From: Neorhizobium alkalisoli
GTDB lineage: Bacteria > Pseudomonadota > Alphaproteobacteria > Rhizobiales > Rhizobiaceae
Assembly: GCF_007829835.1 (NCBI RefSeq)
Contig: NZ_VIWP01000004.1
Coordinates: forward strand, 310,001 to 374,000
Direction: 5' to 3'
Length of the DNA: 64,000 nucleotides
The notes beneath the pieces are model-generated. The model searched no databases. It worked only from the letters and a program-made list of their open reading frames with translations, and had not been told where the DNA came from. Both the position numbers and the translations under genes were made by a program. Below, one piece after another: positions 35,254 through 44,523 of this stretch; positions within the stretch are counted from its first letter, which is position 1, and every line of letters starts with the position of its first letter.

Positions 35254-36192
35254 ATGATTCCAGCTTTTCTTGTCACCCATTCCGGTGGCTTTCATGCCGA
35301 CGAAACTCTGTCCAGCGTCATCCTGACCCGCCTTTTCCCGGAGGCGAAGATTGTCCGCAGCCGCGCGCCGGAATGGATCACGCCTGGTTCCGACCGCATC
35401 ATCTACGATGTCGGCGGCGCTTATGACGCCGAAAAGGGCATTTTCGATCATCACCAGCGCGGCGCGCCGCTGCGCGAGGATGGCAACCCTTACAGTTCCT
35501 TTGGCCTGGTCTGGAAACATTACGGCCGTGATTATCTGATAGCACTTGGCATCCCTGCCGATCATGTCGAGCCTTTGCATGCCTCGTTCGACAAAAGCTT
35601 CGTTCTGCCGATCGATCTCATGGACAATGGCGCACTCAACCCGTCCATCGCCGGCCCGCTGGCAGGTCTCACCCTGCCGTCGCTTCTCGAAACGCTGAAG
35701 CCTGTTTTCGACGAGACCGATCCCGAGGCCGAAATGCGGGGCTTCAACACGGCGCTCGGTATTGCCCGCAGCTTCGTCGAGGCAAGGATCGCTGGCAGTG
35801 CGGCAAAGCTGCGCGCTGAGGCACTGGTCATGAAGGCGATTGCCGAGACGGGCGAAGGCCGCGTTCTCGAATTGCCGGTCGGCATGCCGTTCCGCCCCTC
35901 TATCGTTAAGGCCGGCGCCGATCATCTTCTCTTCGTCGTCCACCCGCGCGACAAGGACTGGTGCCTCACCACGATCCGCCGCAGCGAGGAAGGTTTTGAA
36001 GCCCGCGCCGACCTGCCGGCCGCCTGGGCAGGCTTGACGAATGGCGATCTCGAAGCCGCCTCCGGCGTGAAGGGCGCCACCTTCTGCCACAATGGCCGCT
36101 TCATCGCCGCTGCAAAAACGAAGGAAGCCGTGCTCGCCATGGCGGAGATCGCGGTGAAAGAAGCACTGGCCGCCGGCACCGAGGCGAACTAG
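35254..36192 (+). CDS. MYG1 family (UPF0160) metal-dependent hydrolase
   Basis: The 312-residue protein matches MYG1 with THSGGFHADETLSSVILTRLFP at the N-terminus, YDVGGAYDAEKGIFDHHQRG (a DHH-like metal site) and YSSFGLVWKHYG. Late motifs are HPRDKDWCLTTIR and ATFCHNGRFIAAAKTKE. The eukaryotic member is a 3'-5' exoribonuclease in nucleus and mitochondria; the bacterial role is not established. It stands alone on the plus strand, and its stop codon touches a dispersed inverted repeat. Confidence 0.9.
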   Translation: MIPAFLVTHSGGFHADETLSSVILTRLFPEAKIVRSRAPEWITPGSDRIIYDVGGAYDAEKGIFDHHQRGAPLREDGNPYSSFGLVWKHYGRDYLIALGIPADHVEPLHASFDKSFVLPIDLMDNGALNPSIAGPLAGLTLPSLLETLKPVFDETDPEAEMRGFNTALGIARSFVEARIAGSAAKLRAEALVMKAIAETGEGRVLELPVGMPFRPSIVKAGADHLLFVVHPRDKDWCLTTIRRSEEGFEARADLPAAWAGLTNGDLEAASGVKGATFCHNGRFIAAAKTKEAVLAMAEIAVKEALAAGTEAN

Positions 36193-36240
36193 AGCAGATC
36201 CAGCAAAAGTGCGCAGCGGTTTTGCGTCCGGAGCTGCGTA
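36191..36240. repeat. Dispersed nested inverted repeat, copy A
   Basis: Inner arms GCAAAA (36203-36208) and TTTTGC (36220-36225) surround a loop that includes GCAGCGG. Outer arms GCAGATCC (36194-36201) and GGAGCTGC (36230-36237) pair with one mismatch. The core is shared with copy B at 50869. It begins within the stop codon of the MYG1 gene. Confidence 0.7.
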
Positions 36241-36289
36241 AAATCAGTGAGCTAGCGCAGGAATTTTCCGGGAAAGGATGCCCGCAGCA

Positions 36290-36715
36290 ATGATGGCCGT
36301 CACGATCTACCATAACCCGGCCTGCGGCACGTCCCGCAACACACTCGCCATGATCCGCAATGCCGGCATCGAGCCGACCATCATCGAGTATCTGAAAAAC
36401 CCGCCGAGCCGCGGGGAGCTGAAAGCCATGATCGCCAATGCCGGCCTGACGGTGCGCGAGGCGATCCGCGAAAAGGGAACGCCCTATGCCGAGCTTGGCC
36501 TCGGCGATCCGTCGCTGACGGATGATGCGCTCCTCGATGCCATGCTGGCGCATCCGATCCTGATCAACCGGCCTTTCGTCGCCACACCGCTCGGTACGCG
36601 TCTCGCGCGCCCTTCGGAACTGGTTCTCGATATCCTGCCCGAAGGCCAGAGTGGTGCCTTTGCCAAGGAAGATGGCCAGCAGGTGATCGACGCTGACGGC
36701 AAGCGTCTTGTCTGA
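36290..36715 (+). CDS. arsC: Glutaredoxin-coupled arsenate reductase ArsC
   Basis: This 141-residue ArsC is close to the plasmid R773 type. It has YHNPACGTSRNTLAMIRNAG with the catalytic Cys, IIEYLKNPPSRGELKAMI, and HPILINRPFVATPLGTRLARPSELVLDIL, including the arginines that bind arsenate. It reduces arsenate to arsenite with glutathione and glutaredoxin. ATG 36290 (GGAAAGG 12 nt upstream) gives the classical length; 36278 is an in-frame alternative that abuts the ribosome site. Its end overlaps the following MFS transporter gene by 8 bp. No arsR or arsB is nearby. Confidence 0.92.
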   Translation: MMAVTIYHNPACGTSRNTLAMIRNAGIEPTIIEYLKNPPSRGELKAMIANAGLTVREAIREKGTPYAELGLGDPSLTDDALLDAMLAHPILINRPFVATPLGTRLARPSELVLDILPEGQSGAFAKEDGQQVIDADGKRLV

Positions 36716-37892
36716 GCGTGTACCCCTTGCGGCCGTCGCAGGGCTCGGGGTCACCCAGATTATCGGTTACGGCACGCTCTATTACAGTTTCAGCATTCTG
36801 GCGCCGGATATGGCGAACCATTTTTCCTGGTCGACCGAATGGATTTTCGGCATCCTTTCGGTCGCACTGCTGATCGGCGGTTTTACCGCCCCCTGGCTCG
36901 GTGTGCTTTTCGACAGGATCGGGGCAGGGCGGGTGATGACGATCGGCTCTGCCATCGCGGCCTTGGCGCTTGCCGCCTGCGCGATGGCGCCGGGCAGGGC
37001 ATCCTATGCATTGGCGTTGATCGCGATCGAGATTTCGGCCAATCTCGTGCAATATGGTGCGGCCTTTGCCCTGCTCGTGCAGCTTCGCCCGCAGGCCGCA
37101 TCCCGCAGCATCACCTATCTGACGCTGATCGCCGGTTTCGCTTCCACAGTGTTCTGGCCGGTGACGACACTGCTGCATGCCCATCTTTCCTGGCAACACG
37201 TCTATCTCGTCTTTGCCGCGCTCAATCTTCTCGTCTGCCTGCCGATCCATGCCATGCTGGCACGCGGCCCCGCCCGACGGCGGGAAAAGGCGCCCTCGGC
37301 CCTGCCGCGCATGGAAGGCAGTCTTCCGGCTGAGCGGCGGCGCATCGGCTTCAGCCTGATGGTGGCTGGCTTTTCCTTCATGTCGCTCGTCAGCGCCGCC
37401 GTGCTCGTCCACATGGTCCCGCTTCTGTCGAACCTTGGCCTCGGTGCGGCGGCGGCACTGATCGGAACGACCTTCGGCCCGTCTCAGGTGGCAAGCCGGC
37501 TGATCAACATGGTGTTCGGCAAGGGCCTTGCCGCACTTCACCTTGCGCTGGTCGCCGCAGTCCTTATTCCGCTCGGAGTCACAGTCCTTCTCGTGACGGC
37601 CCCTTCCGTCACCGGCGCCCTCGTGTTCGCCGTGATCTTCGGCATGGGTAACGGCCTGCTCAGCATCGTCACCGGCACCTTGCCGCTGCAGCTTTTCGGC
37701 AGTGAGGGTTATGGTAGCCTGCAGGGCCGGATGATGGCGGCGCGGTTGATCCTGTCGGCGCTGGCGCCCTTCCTGTTTTCGCTTTCCATGCAGAATATCG
37801 GCACTGCATGGTCGCTTGCTCTTGCCGCCGCGATCGGTTCGCTGGCGATCGTCTGCTTTCTGTGCATTTCACCACGCCGCATCCCCGCATGA
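36708..37892 (+). CDS. Major facilitator superfamily transporter
   Basis: A 394-residue protein with about 12 predicted membrane helices. It has the MFS loop 2-3 motif as GVLFDRIGAGRVMTIGSA and a central cytoplasmic loop near residues 180-205 (ARGPARRREKAPS). It starts with TTG inside the arsC stop region, so translation is coupled to arsC. That pairing suggests export of arsenite or an arsenical, comparable to MFS exporters in ars operons. The sequence itself does not show the substrate. Confidence 0.85.
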   Translation: MSERVPLAAVAGLGVTQIIGYGTLYYSFSILAPDMANHFSWSTEWIFGILSVALLIGGFTAPWLGVLFDRIGAGRVMTIGSAIAALALAACAMAPGRASYALALIAIEISANLVQYGAAFALLVQLRPQAASRSITYLTLIAGFASTVFWPVTTLLHAHLSWQHVYLVFAALNLLVCLPIHAMLARGPARRREKAPSALPRMEGSLPAERRRIGFSLMVAGFSFMSLVSAAVLVHMVPLLSNLGLGAAAALIGTTFGPSQVASRLINMVFGKGLAALHLALVAAVLIPLGVTVLLVTAPSVTGALVFAVIFGMGNGLLSIVTGTLPLQLFGSEGYGSLQGRMMAARLILSALAPFLFSLSMQNIGTAWSLALAAAIGSLAIVCFLCISPRRIPA

Positions 37893-37999
37893 AATAACTA
37901 CGAGACGGGCTTCGGGTCCTGCCCCTCGGCTGCGAACATGTTATGGTCATGCCGAAACGATATTGAGGCCGTTCGGCCGCCATTGCCGGGATCGTCGTC

Positions 38000-39058
38000 T
38001 TGCTTACCGTTCCTCTGCCTTTCCTTGCCGGGTTGGTTTTTGCGCTGGCACTTCACCAAAGCCTGAAGGGCGCTGACGTGCCGGGAAGCCGCCGTTATTT
38101 CACGGCTTTCCTCATTCTTTATGCCCTGCAGGGCCTGATCGTCGGCCTGCATTTCGGTTACGGTGTGAGCGAGCTTGCGCCGGTACAGCCTGTGACGGCC
38201 GCCGCGATGCCGCCACTGGCCTTCCTCGCTTTCCGCGAACTCACCGGTGTTCCTTCGCCATCGCCCTTCCTGCACCTTCTGCCGCCGGTCCTCGTGCTTT
38301 GTGCGGTGATTGCCCTGCGGCCTCTGGTCGATCCCCTTCTTCTCGGCGTTTTCATCGCTTACGGCATCGCGCTCTGGCGGCTGACGCGGACGGATGACGA
38401 GGATCTGATGGCCGAGGCCAAGCTGGAACGCATGCGGCCGGCTCTTCGAGCTGCAAGGCTGACGGCGGCATTGATGTTCTTCTTTGCCGCGGGCGATGCC
38501 GCGATTGCCATTCATGCAGCCTTCAATGGTCCCGGCAGTGTGCCCTTCGCGATCACGGTGATGAACATTGTCGGTCTTGCTACGGTCGGCCTGTTTTACA
38601 TTTCGCCGCAACGGGCTTTGCAAAAACCGCAGCCGGTGGCGGATCCGGCCCCGGAGGATGCTGCGATCGTCGCCCGCGCGACGGCGGCGCTGGATGCGGG
38701 TGATCTTTATCGCGACGAAAATCTGAGCCTCGCCAAATTTGCCCGCAAGGCCGGGATCCCGGCCCGCGACCTTTCGTCCGTACTCAACAGGGTAACCGGC
38801 CTCAACGTCTCGCAATTCGTCAACAATCGGCGCGTCGGTGAAGCCTGCCGCCTTCTTGAGGAGACGAGCCAGCCGGCGACGGCAATCATGTTCGATGCGG
38901 GGTTTTCGACGAAATCCAATTTCAACCGCGAGTTCCGCCGCGTGACCGGCATGAGCCCGCGCCAATGGCGCGCAGCGCGGCGCTCTGCAACGATTCCGGC
39001 AAATAACGGGCTTGACCTTGTGGCCGCGAAGAAACAACTTGGAAACGTCCAGCCCTGA
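38000..39058 (+). CDS. Membrane-anchored AraC-family transcription regulator
   Basis: The first 210 residues form about six to seven membrane helices. A short linker and an AraC-type double HTH follow (about residues 240-335: [26 protein letters not shown], then [33 protein letters not shown]). Such proteins are thought to sense an envelope or lipid signal and act on DNA at the membrane. The target is unknown. TTG at 38000 is the apparent start. It follows the MFS gene by 107 bp on the same strand and ends 83 bp before glnD. Confidence 0.85.
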   Translation: MLTVPLPFLAGLVFALALHQSLKGADVPGSRRYFTAFLILYALQGLIVGLHFGYGVSELAPVQPVTAAAMPPLAFLAFRELTGVPSPSPFLHLLPPVLVLCAVIALRPLVDPLLLGVFIAYGIALWRLTRTDDEDLMAEAKLERMRPALRAARLTAALMFFFAAGDAAIAIHAAFNGPGSVPFAITVMNIVGLATVGLFYISPQRALQKPQPVADPAPEDAAIVARATAALDAGDLYRDENLSLAKFARKAGIPARDLSSVLNRVTGLNVSQFVNNRRVGEACRLLEETSQPATAIMFDAGFSTKSNFNREFRRVTGMSPRQWRAARRSATIPANNGLDLVAAKKQLGNVQP

Positions 39059-39141
39059 TAATGGCTGGAATGGGTGCCTTAAACATCCGTCTGCCGCCCT
39101 GGCAGGCGAGACCGAGAGAAGACCGGCACCGGCGGGAAGAC

Positions 39142-41979
39142 ATGGCAAGACACGATATCGACTTTTCCGAACTCATGGATGTTGACCGGCTGAAGGCCGA
39201 TTGCAAGGCAGTGGTGGAAGGCGGATCCCGTCCTTCGCTGGAGGTGCGTGCAGCCCTTCTGCCGATCCTGAGAAAGGCAAGCGTCGAGGGCCGGGAAAAG
39301 GCGCGCGAACTCCTGAACAAGGATGGCAGCGGCATCAACTGCGCCCGCCGCATTTCCTGGATCCAGGACAATCTGATCTGCGTCCTGCACCAGACGATCG
39401 TCGAGCATCTTTATCCGGAAGGCCGCGATATCAGCGTTGCGGCGGTCGGCGGTTACGGCCGCGGCACGTTGGCGCCGGGCTCCGATATCGATCTTCTTTT
39501 CCTCCTGCCGGAAAAGAATACCGAAGGCATGCGCAAGGCGGTCGAGTTCCTGCTCTATCTGCTCTGGGACATGGGCTTCAAGGTCGGCCATGCGACCCGC
39601 ACCGTCGAGGAATGCATCCGTCTGTCGAAGACCGACATGACGATCCGCACCGCAATCCTCGAAATCCGCTATATCTGCGGCCGCGAGAACCTGGTGAAGG
39701 AGCTGGAAAGCCGCTTCGACCACGAGATCGTTGCCGATACCGGCCCGGAATTCATCGCCGCCAAGCTTGCCGAGCGCGACCAGCGCCACAAGAAGGCGGG
39801 CGATACGCGTTACCTCGTCGAGCCGAACGTCAAGGAAGGCAAGGGCGGGTTGCGCGACCTGCACACGCTGTTCTGGATCGCCAAATATTATTACCGCGTC
39901 CGCGATACGGCCGATCTGGTCAAGCTCGGCGTGCTGTCGCGCGAAGAGGCGCGTTCCTTCGAAAAGGCCGATGACTTCCTTTGGGCTGTCCGCTGCCAGA
40001 TGCACTTTTTGACCGGCAAAGCCGAGGAGCGCCTGTCCTTCGATATCCAGCGGGAGATCGCGACAAGCCTCGGCTACAATGCAAGACCCGGCCTTTCGGC
40101 GGTCGAGCGCTTCATGAAGCACTATTTCCTCGTCGCCAAGAATGTCGGCGACCTGACCCGCATTCTCTGCGCCGCCCTTGAGGATACCCAGGCCAAGGCG
40201 GCACCCGGCATCACGCGCCGCGTCATCTCGCGCTTCACCAAGCGTCAGCACAAGATCGCCGGCACCGTCGATTTCGTCGAGGATCGTGGCCGCATCACGC
40301 TGGCCGATCCGGGCGTGTTCAAGCGCGATCCGGTCAATATCATGCGCTTTTTCCACGTCGCCGATATTACCGGCCTGGAACTGCATCCGGATGCCCTGAA
40401 GAGCATTTCGCGCTCGCTGTCGCTGATCGACAATACGGTTCGCGAGGATGCCGAAGCCAACCGCCTCTTCCTCTCCATGCTGACCTCGAAGCGCGATCCG
40501 GCCCTGATGCTGCGCCGCATGAACGAGGCCGGTGTGCTCGGCCGCTTCATTCCGGAATTCGGCAAGGTCGTGGCGATGATGCAGTTCAACATGTATCACC
40601 ACTACACGGTCGACGAGCACCTCATCCGCTCCGTTGAGGCTTTGTCGGAAATCGACCAGGGCAGGGCGGCCGAAATTCATCCGCTCGCCAACAAGCTGAT
40701 GCCCGGCATCGAGGAGCGTGATGCGCTCTTCGTGGCCGTCCTCCTGCATGACGTCGCCAAGGGCCGTGACGAAGACCACTCGATTGCCGGTGCCCGCGTT
40801 GCGCGCCGCCTCTGCCCGAGGCTTGGCCTCAATCCGAAACAGACTGAACTCGTCGTCTGGCTGATCGAGGAACACCTCGTCATGTCGATGACCGCCCAGA
40901 CCCGCGACCTGCACGACCGCAAGACGATCACCGACTTTGCCGAAAAGGTGCAGTCGATGGACCGGCTGAAGCTGCTGCTGGTCCTGACGATCTGCGATAT
41001 CCGCGCCGTCGGCCCCGGCGTCTGGAACGGCTGGAAGGGCCAGCTTCTGCGCACGCTCTATTACGAGACCGAGCTGCTGCTTTCCGGCGGCTTTTCCGAA
41101 GTCTCCCGCAAGGAGCGCGCCAAGGCGGCCGAAGAGGCACTGTCCAAGGCACTCGGTGACTGGAGCCAGAAGGAGCGCCGCGCCTTCTCGAAGCTGCATT
41201 ACCAGCCCTATCTCCTCTCCGTCTCGCTGGACGATCAGGTGCGCCACGCGCAGTTCATCCGCGAAGCCGATCGTGCCGGTCAGGCACTCGCCACCATGGT
41301 GCGCACGGACAGTTTCCACGCCATCACCGAGATCACGGTTCTGGCGCCTGACCATCCGCGCCTTCTGTCGATCATCGCCGGCGCCTGTGCCGCTGCCGGC
41401 GCCAATATCGCCGATGCGCAGATTTTTACGACCTCCGATGGCCGCGCGCTCGATACGATCCTGATCAACCGCGAATTTTCGATCGACGAGGACGAGTTGC
41501 GCCGCGCCGGAACGATCAGCCGGATGATCGAGGATGTTCTGGCCGGCAAGAAGCGCCTGCCGGAAGTCATCGCCACCCGCGCCAAGTCGAAGAAGAAGAA
41601 CAAGACTTTTCAGATCCCGCCGTCCGCGATCATCTCTAACGGCCTGTCGAACAAGTTCACGGTCATCGAGGTCGAATGCCTCGACCGCACCGGCCTGCTT
41701 GCCGATATCACCGCTGTGCTGGCCGACCTGTCGCTCGACATCCATTCGGCCCGCATCACCACATTCGGCGAAAAGATCATCGATACGTTCTATGTCGTCG
41801 ATCTCGTCGGCCATAAGGTCACCAACGAGAACCGCCAGGGTAATATCATCGCAAGGCTGAAGGCGGTCATGTCCGAGCAGGAAGACGAGATGCGCGCAGG
41901 CATGCCCTCCGGCATCATCGCCCCGTCACCGGTGCCCACCCCGGTCGCGCCGGCGAAGAAGTCGAAGGCGAGTGCGTGA
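39142..41979 (+). CDS. glnD: GlnD, bifunctional PII uridylyltransferase/uridylyl-removing enzyme
   Basis: GlnD senses glutamine and adds or removes UMP on PII (GlnB/GlnK). The 945-residue product has the nucleotidyltransferase motif [18 protein letters not shown] (from residue 103). A GlnD linker domain and an HD hydrolase domain ([12 protein letters not shown] near 536) follow, then two C-terminal ACT domains. The ACT domains are visible as [20 protein letters not shown] and [23 protein letters not shown] 39142 has GGGAAGAC next to it and gives the rhizobial length; the frame opens at 39061 without a site. It works upstream of the rpoN/NtrC system also represented in this window. Confidence 0.97.
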   Translation: MARHDIDFSELMDVDRLKADCKAVVEGGSRPSLEVRAALLPILRKASVEGREKARELLNKDGSGINCARRISWIQDNLICVLHQTIVEHLYPEGRDISVAAVGGYGRGTLAPGSDIDLLFLLPEKNTEGMRKAVEFLLYLLWDMGFKVGHATRTVEECIRLSKTDMTIRTAILEIRYICGRENLVKELESRFDHEIVADTGPEFIAAKLAERDQRHKKAGDTRYLVEPNVKEGKGGLRDLHTLFWIAKYYYRVRDTADLVKLGVLSREEARSFEKADDFLWAVRCQMHFLTGKAEERLSFDIQREIATSLGYNARPGLSAVERFMKHYFLVAKNVGDLTRILCAALEDTQAKAAPGITRRVISRFTKRQHKIAGTVDFVEDRGRITLADPGVFKRDPVNIMRFFHVADITGLELHPDALKSISRSLSLIDNTVREDAEANRLFLSMLTSKRDPALMLRRMNEAGVLGRFIPEFGKVVAMMQFNMYHHYTVDEHLIRSVEALSEIDQGRAAEIHPLANKLMPGIEERDALFVAVLLHDVAKGRDEDHSIAGARVARRLCPRLGLNPKQTELVVWLIEEHLVMSMTAQTRDLHDRKTITDFAEKVQSMDRLKLLLVLTICDIRAVGPGVWNGWKGQLLRTLYYETELLLSGGFSEVSRKERAKAAEEALSKALGDWSQKERRAFSKLHYQPYLLSVSLDDQVRHAQFIREADRAGQALATMVRTDSFHAITEITVLAPDHPRLLSIIAGACAAAGANIADAQIFTTSDGRALDTILINREFSIDEDELRRAGTISRMIEDVLAGKKRLPEVIATRAKSKKKNKTFQIPPSAIISNGLSNKFTVIEVECLDRTGLLADITAVLADLSLDIHSARITTFGEKIIDTFYVVDLVGHKVTNENRQGNIIARLKAVMSEQEDEMRAGMPSGIIAPSPVPTPVAPAKKSKASA

Positions 41980-42004
41980 TGTCGCACGCTCTCAATTGCG
42001 TTTC

Positions 42005-42139
42005 GCCCCTCATCCGCCTGCCGGCACCTTCTCCCCGTTCTGACGGGGAGAAGGGATATGCCGCGTCGCTCATCGTTCCCCCTCGCCCCGTTTACGGGGA
42101 GAGGGTGCGCCGAGCAAAGCGGAGGCGGGGTGAGGGGCT
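42005..42139. repeat. GCCCCTCA-bounded palindromic element between glnD and murJ
   Basis: Outer arms GCCCCTCA (from 42005) and TGAGGGGC (to 42138) enclose two hairpins. CCTTCTCCCCGT / ACGGGGAGAAGG with loop TCTG is at 42027-42054, and CCCTCGCCCCGT / ACGGGGAGAGGG is around 42080-42105. The same element, inverted, is at 53531-53663. No gene is present. Confidence 0.85.
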
Positions 42140-42199
42140 TATCTCTACGGCCGCCATCCGCCATCCGGTCGCCATCATCCGCCCGAGCATTGCCACCCC

Positions 42200-43786
42200 A
42201 TGAGCCTCGTCAGAAAATTCGCGACCGTCGGTGGCGCCACGCTTGGCAGCCGCATTTTCGGCTTCGCCCGTGAAACCTTCATGGCGGCCGCACTCGGCAC
42301 AGGCCCGATGGCCGACGTCTTTTACGCAGCCTTCCGCTTCCCCAACCTCTTCCGCCGCCTCTTTGCCGAGGGCGCTTTCAACGCCGCTTTCGTGCCGCTC
42401 TTTTCCAAGGAGATCGAGGCGAATGGCGTCGAGGGTGCCAAGCGGTTTTCCGAAGAGGTTTTCGGCGTCCTGTTTTCCGCGCTTTTGATCATCACCATCG
42501 TCATGGAACTGATGATGCCATGGCTGGTGGAATGGATCATCGCGCCGGGTTTTGCCGATGACGCGGAAAAGACCTCGCTCACCATCCGCATGGCGGCGGT
42601 GATGTTTCCCTATCTGATGTGCATGTCGCTGACGGCGATGCTGTCGGGCATGCTGAATTCGCTCCACCATTTCTTCGCGGCCGCCATCGCCCCGGTCTTC
42701 CTGAACGTGGTGATGATCGCTGCCCTGTTCTACGGCCTGTGGATCCATGCCGATCCGCAGACGATCGCCTGGTATCTCTCCTGGAGCGTGCTGCTCGCCG
42801 GCCTGCTGCAGATGGCGGTGGTCTATGCAGGTGTGCGCCATGCCGGCATCAATATCGGCTTCAAGCGGCCGCGCATGACGCCGAACGTCAAGCGCCTTCT
42901 GGTGCTTGCCGTTCCTGCCGCTATTACCGGCGGTATTACCCAGATCAACCAGATCATCGGCCAGGCGATCGCCTCGGGCAAGGAAGGCGCAATCGCCGCC
43001 CTGCAATATGCCGATCGTATCTATCAGCTGCCGCTCGGTGTCGTCGGTGTCGCGGTCGGAGTCGTGCTCCTGCCGGAACTTGCCCGTGCCCTGAAAGGCG
43101 GCTTTGCCAAGGAGGCCGCCAATATCCAGAACCGCTCGATCGAGTTCGTGCTGTTCCTGACGCTGCCCGCCGCCGCCGGCCTCTGGATCCTGTCGGACGC
43201 CATCATCCGCGTGCTCTACGAACGTGGCCAGTTTTCGGCCGAAAACACAGCCGTCGTCGGCTCTATCCTCGCCATTTACGGCCTCGGCCTGCCCGGCTTC
43301 GTGCTGATCAAGGCGCTGCAGCCCGGCTTTTATGCCCGTGAGGATACCAAGACACCGATGCGTTTCACCATGCTCTCGGTCGTCATCAATTCCGGCCTTG
43401 CGATCACGCTTTTCCCGCTGATCGCCGAGCGCGGCATCGCGACCGCCGAGGCGGCTGCCGGCTGGACCAATACCGTGCTTCTGTTTTCCACGCTCGTCTG
43501 GCGCGGCCATCTTGCCTGGGAATGGGCGCTTGCCCGCCGCACGGCGCTGCTTCTTGTCTCGACCGCGATCATGTCGGCAGCGCTTCTTTATGCCATGCCT
43601 TATGCGTCCGCATGGCTCGCGCCAGGCGTACCGCTTGTGCAAAAGGTTGTGGCTCTGTTCGGTCTGCTCGGACTTGCCATGATCGTCTATTTCGCCTGCG
43701 CCTTCCTGATCGGCGGCGCCGATCTTGGGATGATCAGGCGCAACATGAAGCGCAAGCCGAAGGCGCCTGCCCCTCCGCAGCAATAG
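42200..43786 (+). CDS. murJ: MurJ (MviN), lipid II flippase
   Basis: The 528-residue protein has about 14 membrane helices and the MurJ pattern. It begins VRKFATVGGATLGSRIFGFARE and contains FRFPNLFRRLFAEGAFNAAFVP, QYADRIYQLPLGVVGVAVG and RVLYERGQF, including the Arg residues in the central cavity. MurJ moves undecaprenyl-linked peptidoglycan precursor across the inner membrane. It follows glnD by 220 bp, across a repeat element. It converges on an M15-like gene. Confidence 0.96.
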   Translation: MSLVRKFATVGGATLGSRIFGFARETFMAAALGTGPMADVFYAAFRFPNLFRRLFAEGAFNAAFVPLFSKEIEANGVEGAKRFSEEVFGVLFSALLIITIVMELMMPWLVEWIIAPGFADDAEKTSLTIRMAAVMFPYLMCMSLTAMLSGMLNSLHHFFAAAIAPVFLNVVMIAALFYGLWIHADPQTIAWYLSWSVLLAGLLQMAVVYAGVRHAGINIGFKRPRMTPNVKRLLVLAVPAAITGGITQINQIIGQAIASGKEGAIAALQYADRIYQLPLGVVGVAVGVVLLPELARALKGGFAKEAANIQNRSIEFVLFLTLPAAAGLWILSDAIIRVLYERGQFSAENTAVVGSILAIYGLGLPGFVLIKALQPGFYAREDTKTPMRFTMLSVVINSGLAITLFPLIAERGIATAEAAAGWTNTVLLFSTLVWRGHLAWEWALARRTALLLVSTAIMSAALLYAMPYASAWLAPGVPLVQKVVALFGLLGLAMIVYFACAFLIGGADLGMIRRNMKRKPKAPAPPQQ

Positions 43787-43807
43787 CGGGCGGGGCGTGG
43801 GCGTCCG

Positions 43808-44287
43808 TCAGTAATGGCTGCGCTTCTTCTTGTAGCGCGCAAGCGTCCGCTTGGCAGCGCCCTTGCTGCAATAGTTCCATGTCCGCTTCGGCCCGACATC
43901 GACATGGATGATGCCGTTGCAATACTGGCCGATGCCACCGATGCCGGGGGCGGTTGCCGCGGCGGCCAGAATGGCCCTGTCGGATACGCCGGGCACCCGG
44001 ATATCGGCGGCAAAACAGCGGCTGTGCTGCGAATGACCGGCATGCGGGCGATGGCCGGAGGTTACCACCGGCTTGTGGCCGGTCTCGACGGCGATGTGGG
44101 CGAGGACCGCTTCCAGCTTGTCGGGAAAACAGCCGGTACGCACGCTGATGCGCTGAACGGTGTAATAGGCCGAATAATCATGCTTGAAGGATGAGCTGCG
44201 GCGCTTCTCAGTCTCGGCAGCCTGGGTGGGAAGGGCGAAGCCGGCAGTCAAAAGGCAGGCGAGCGCGACGCGAAAAAAGATGCGCAT
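43808..44287 (-). CDS. Secreted M15-like (D-Ala-D-Ala peptidase-related) domain protein
   Basis: The 159-residue product has a signal peptide (about 1-23, ending PTQAAE) and a Peptidase_M15A-type fragment. VVTSGHRPHAGHSQHSRCFAADIRV carries the His and Asp zinc ligands, and GIIHVDVGPKRTWNYC the last His. Such proteins trim peptidoglycan or act in related envelope chemistry. The four cysteines could form disulphides in the periplasm. The tail is strongly basic (ARYKKKRSHY). It sits next to murJ, convergent with a 21-bp gap. Confidence 0.78.
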   Translation of the reverse strand: MRIFFRVALACLLTAGFALPTQAAETEKRRSSSFKHDYSAYYTVQRISVRTGCFPDKLEAVLAHIAVETGHKPVVTSGHRPHAGHSQHSRCFAADIRVPGVSDRAILAAAATAPGIGGIGQYCNGIIHVDVGPKRTWNYCSKGAAKRTLARYKKKRSHY

Positions 44288-44523
44288 AGGTGTCTCCAGA
44301 GAAAGGACCTGTCGTCATCGCAGGCCGTCTTGTTCTGGGCGGGGTATTTCTTTTCCAAAAGTGACGTGAATAAGGAGCAATATGCTCCAAACTGGGATTT
44401 ATCCGCCTAAATACTTAAGCTGCATTAACCATAGGGCAAACGGATTCCCCGGAATATCAGGCAATTCCGGTTCTCCGGCGATATCGTTTAGGCGGCTAAT
44501 GTTTTGATTTACCGGCGAGAATC

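Noticed and set aside
39079..41814. 911-residue frame on the minus strand across glnD
   Set aside because: It lies wholly antisense to glnD, has no recognisable domain and is the usual mirror frame of a GC-rich gene with strong third-position bias.
42092..43783. 563-residue minus-strand frame opposite murJ
   Set aside because: Antisense to murJ, very rich in His, Arg, Gly and Asp, no helices or motifs.
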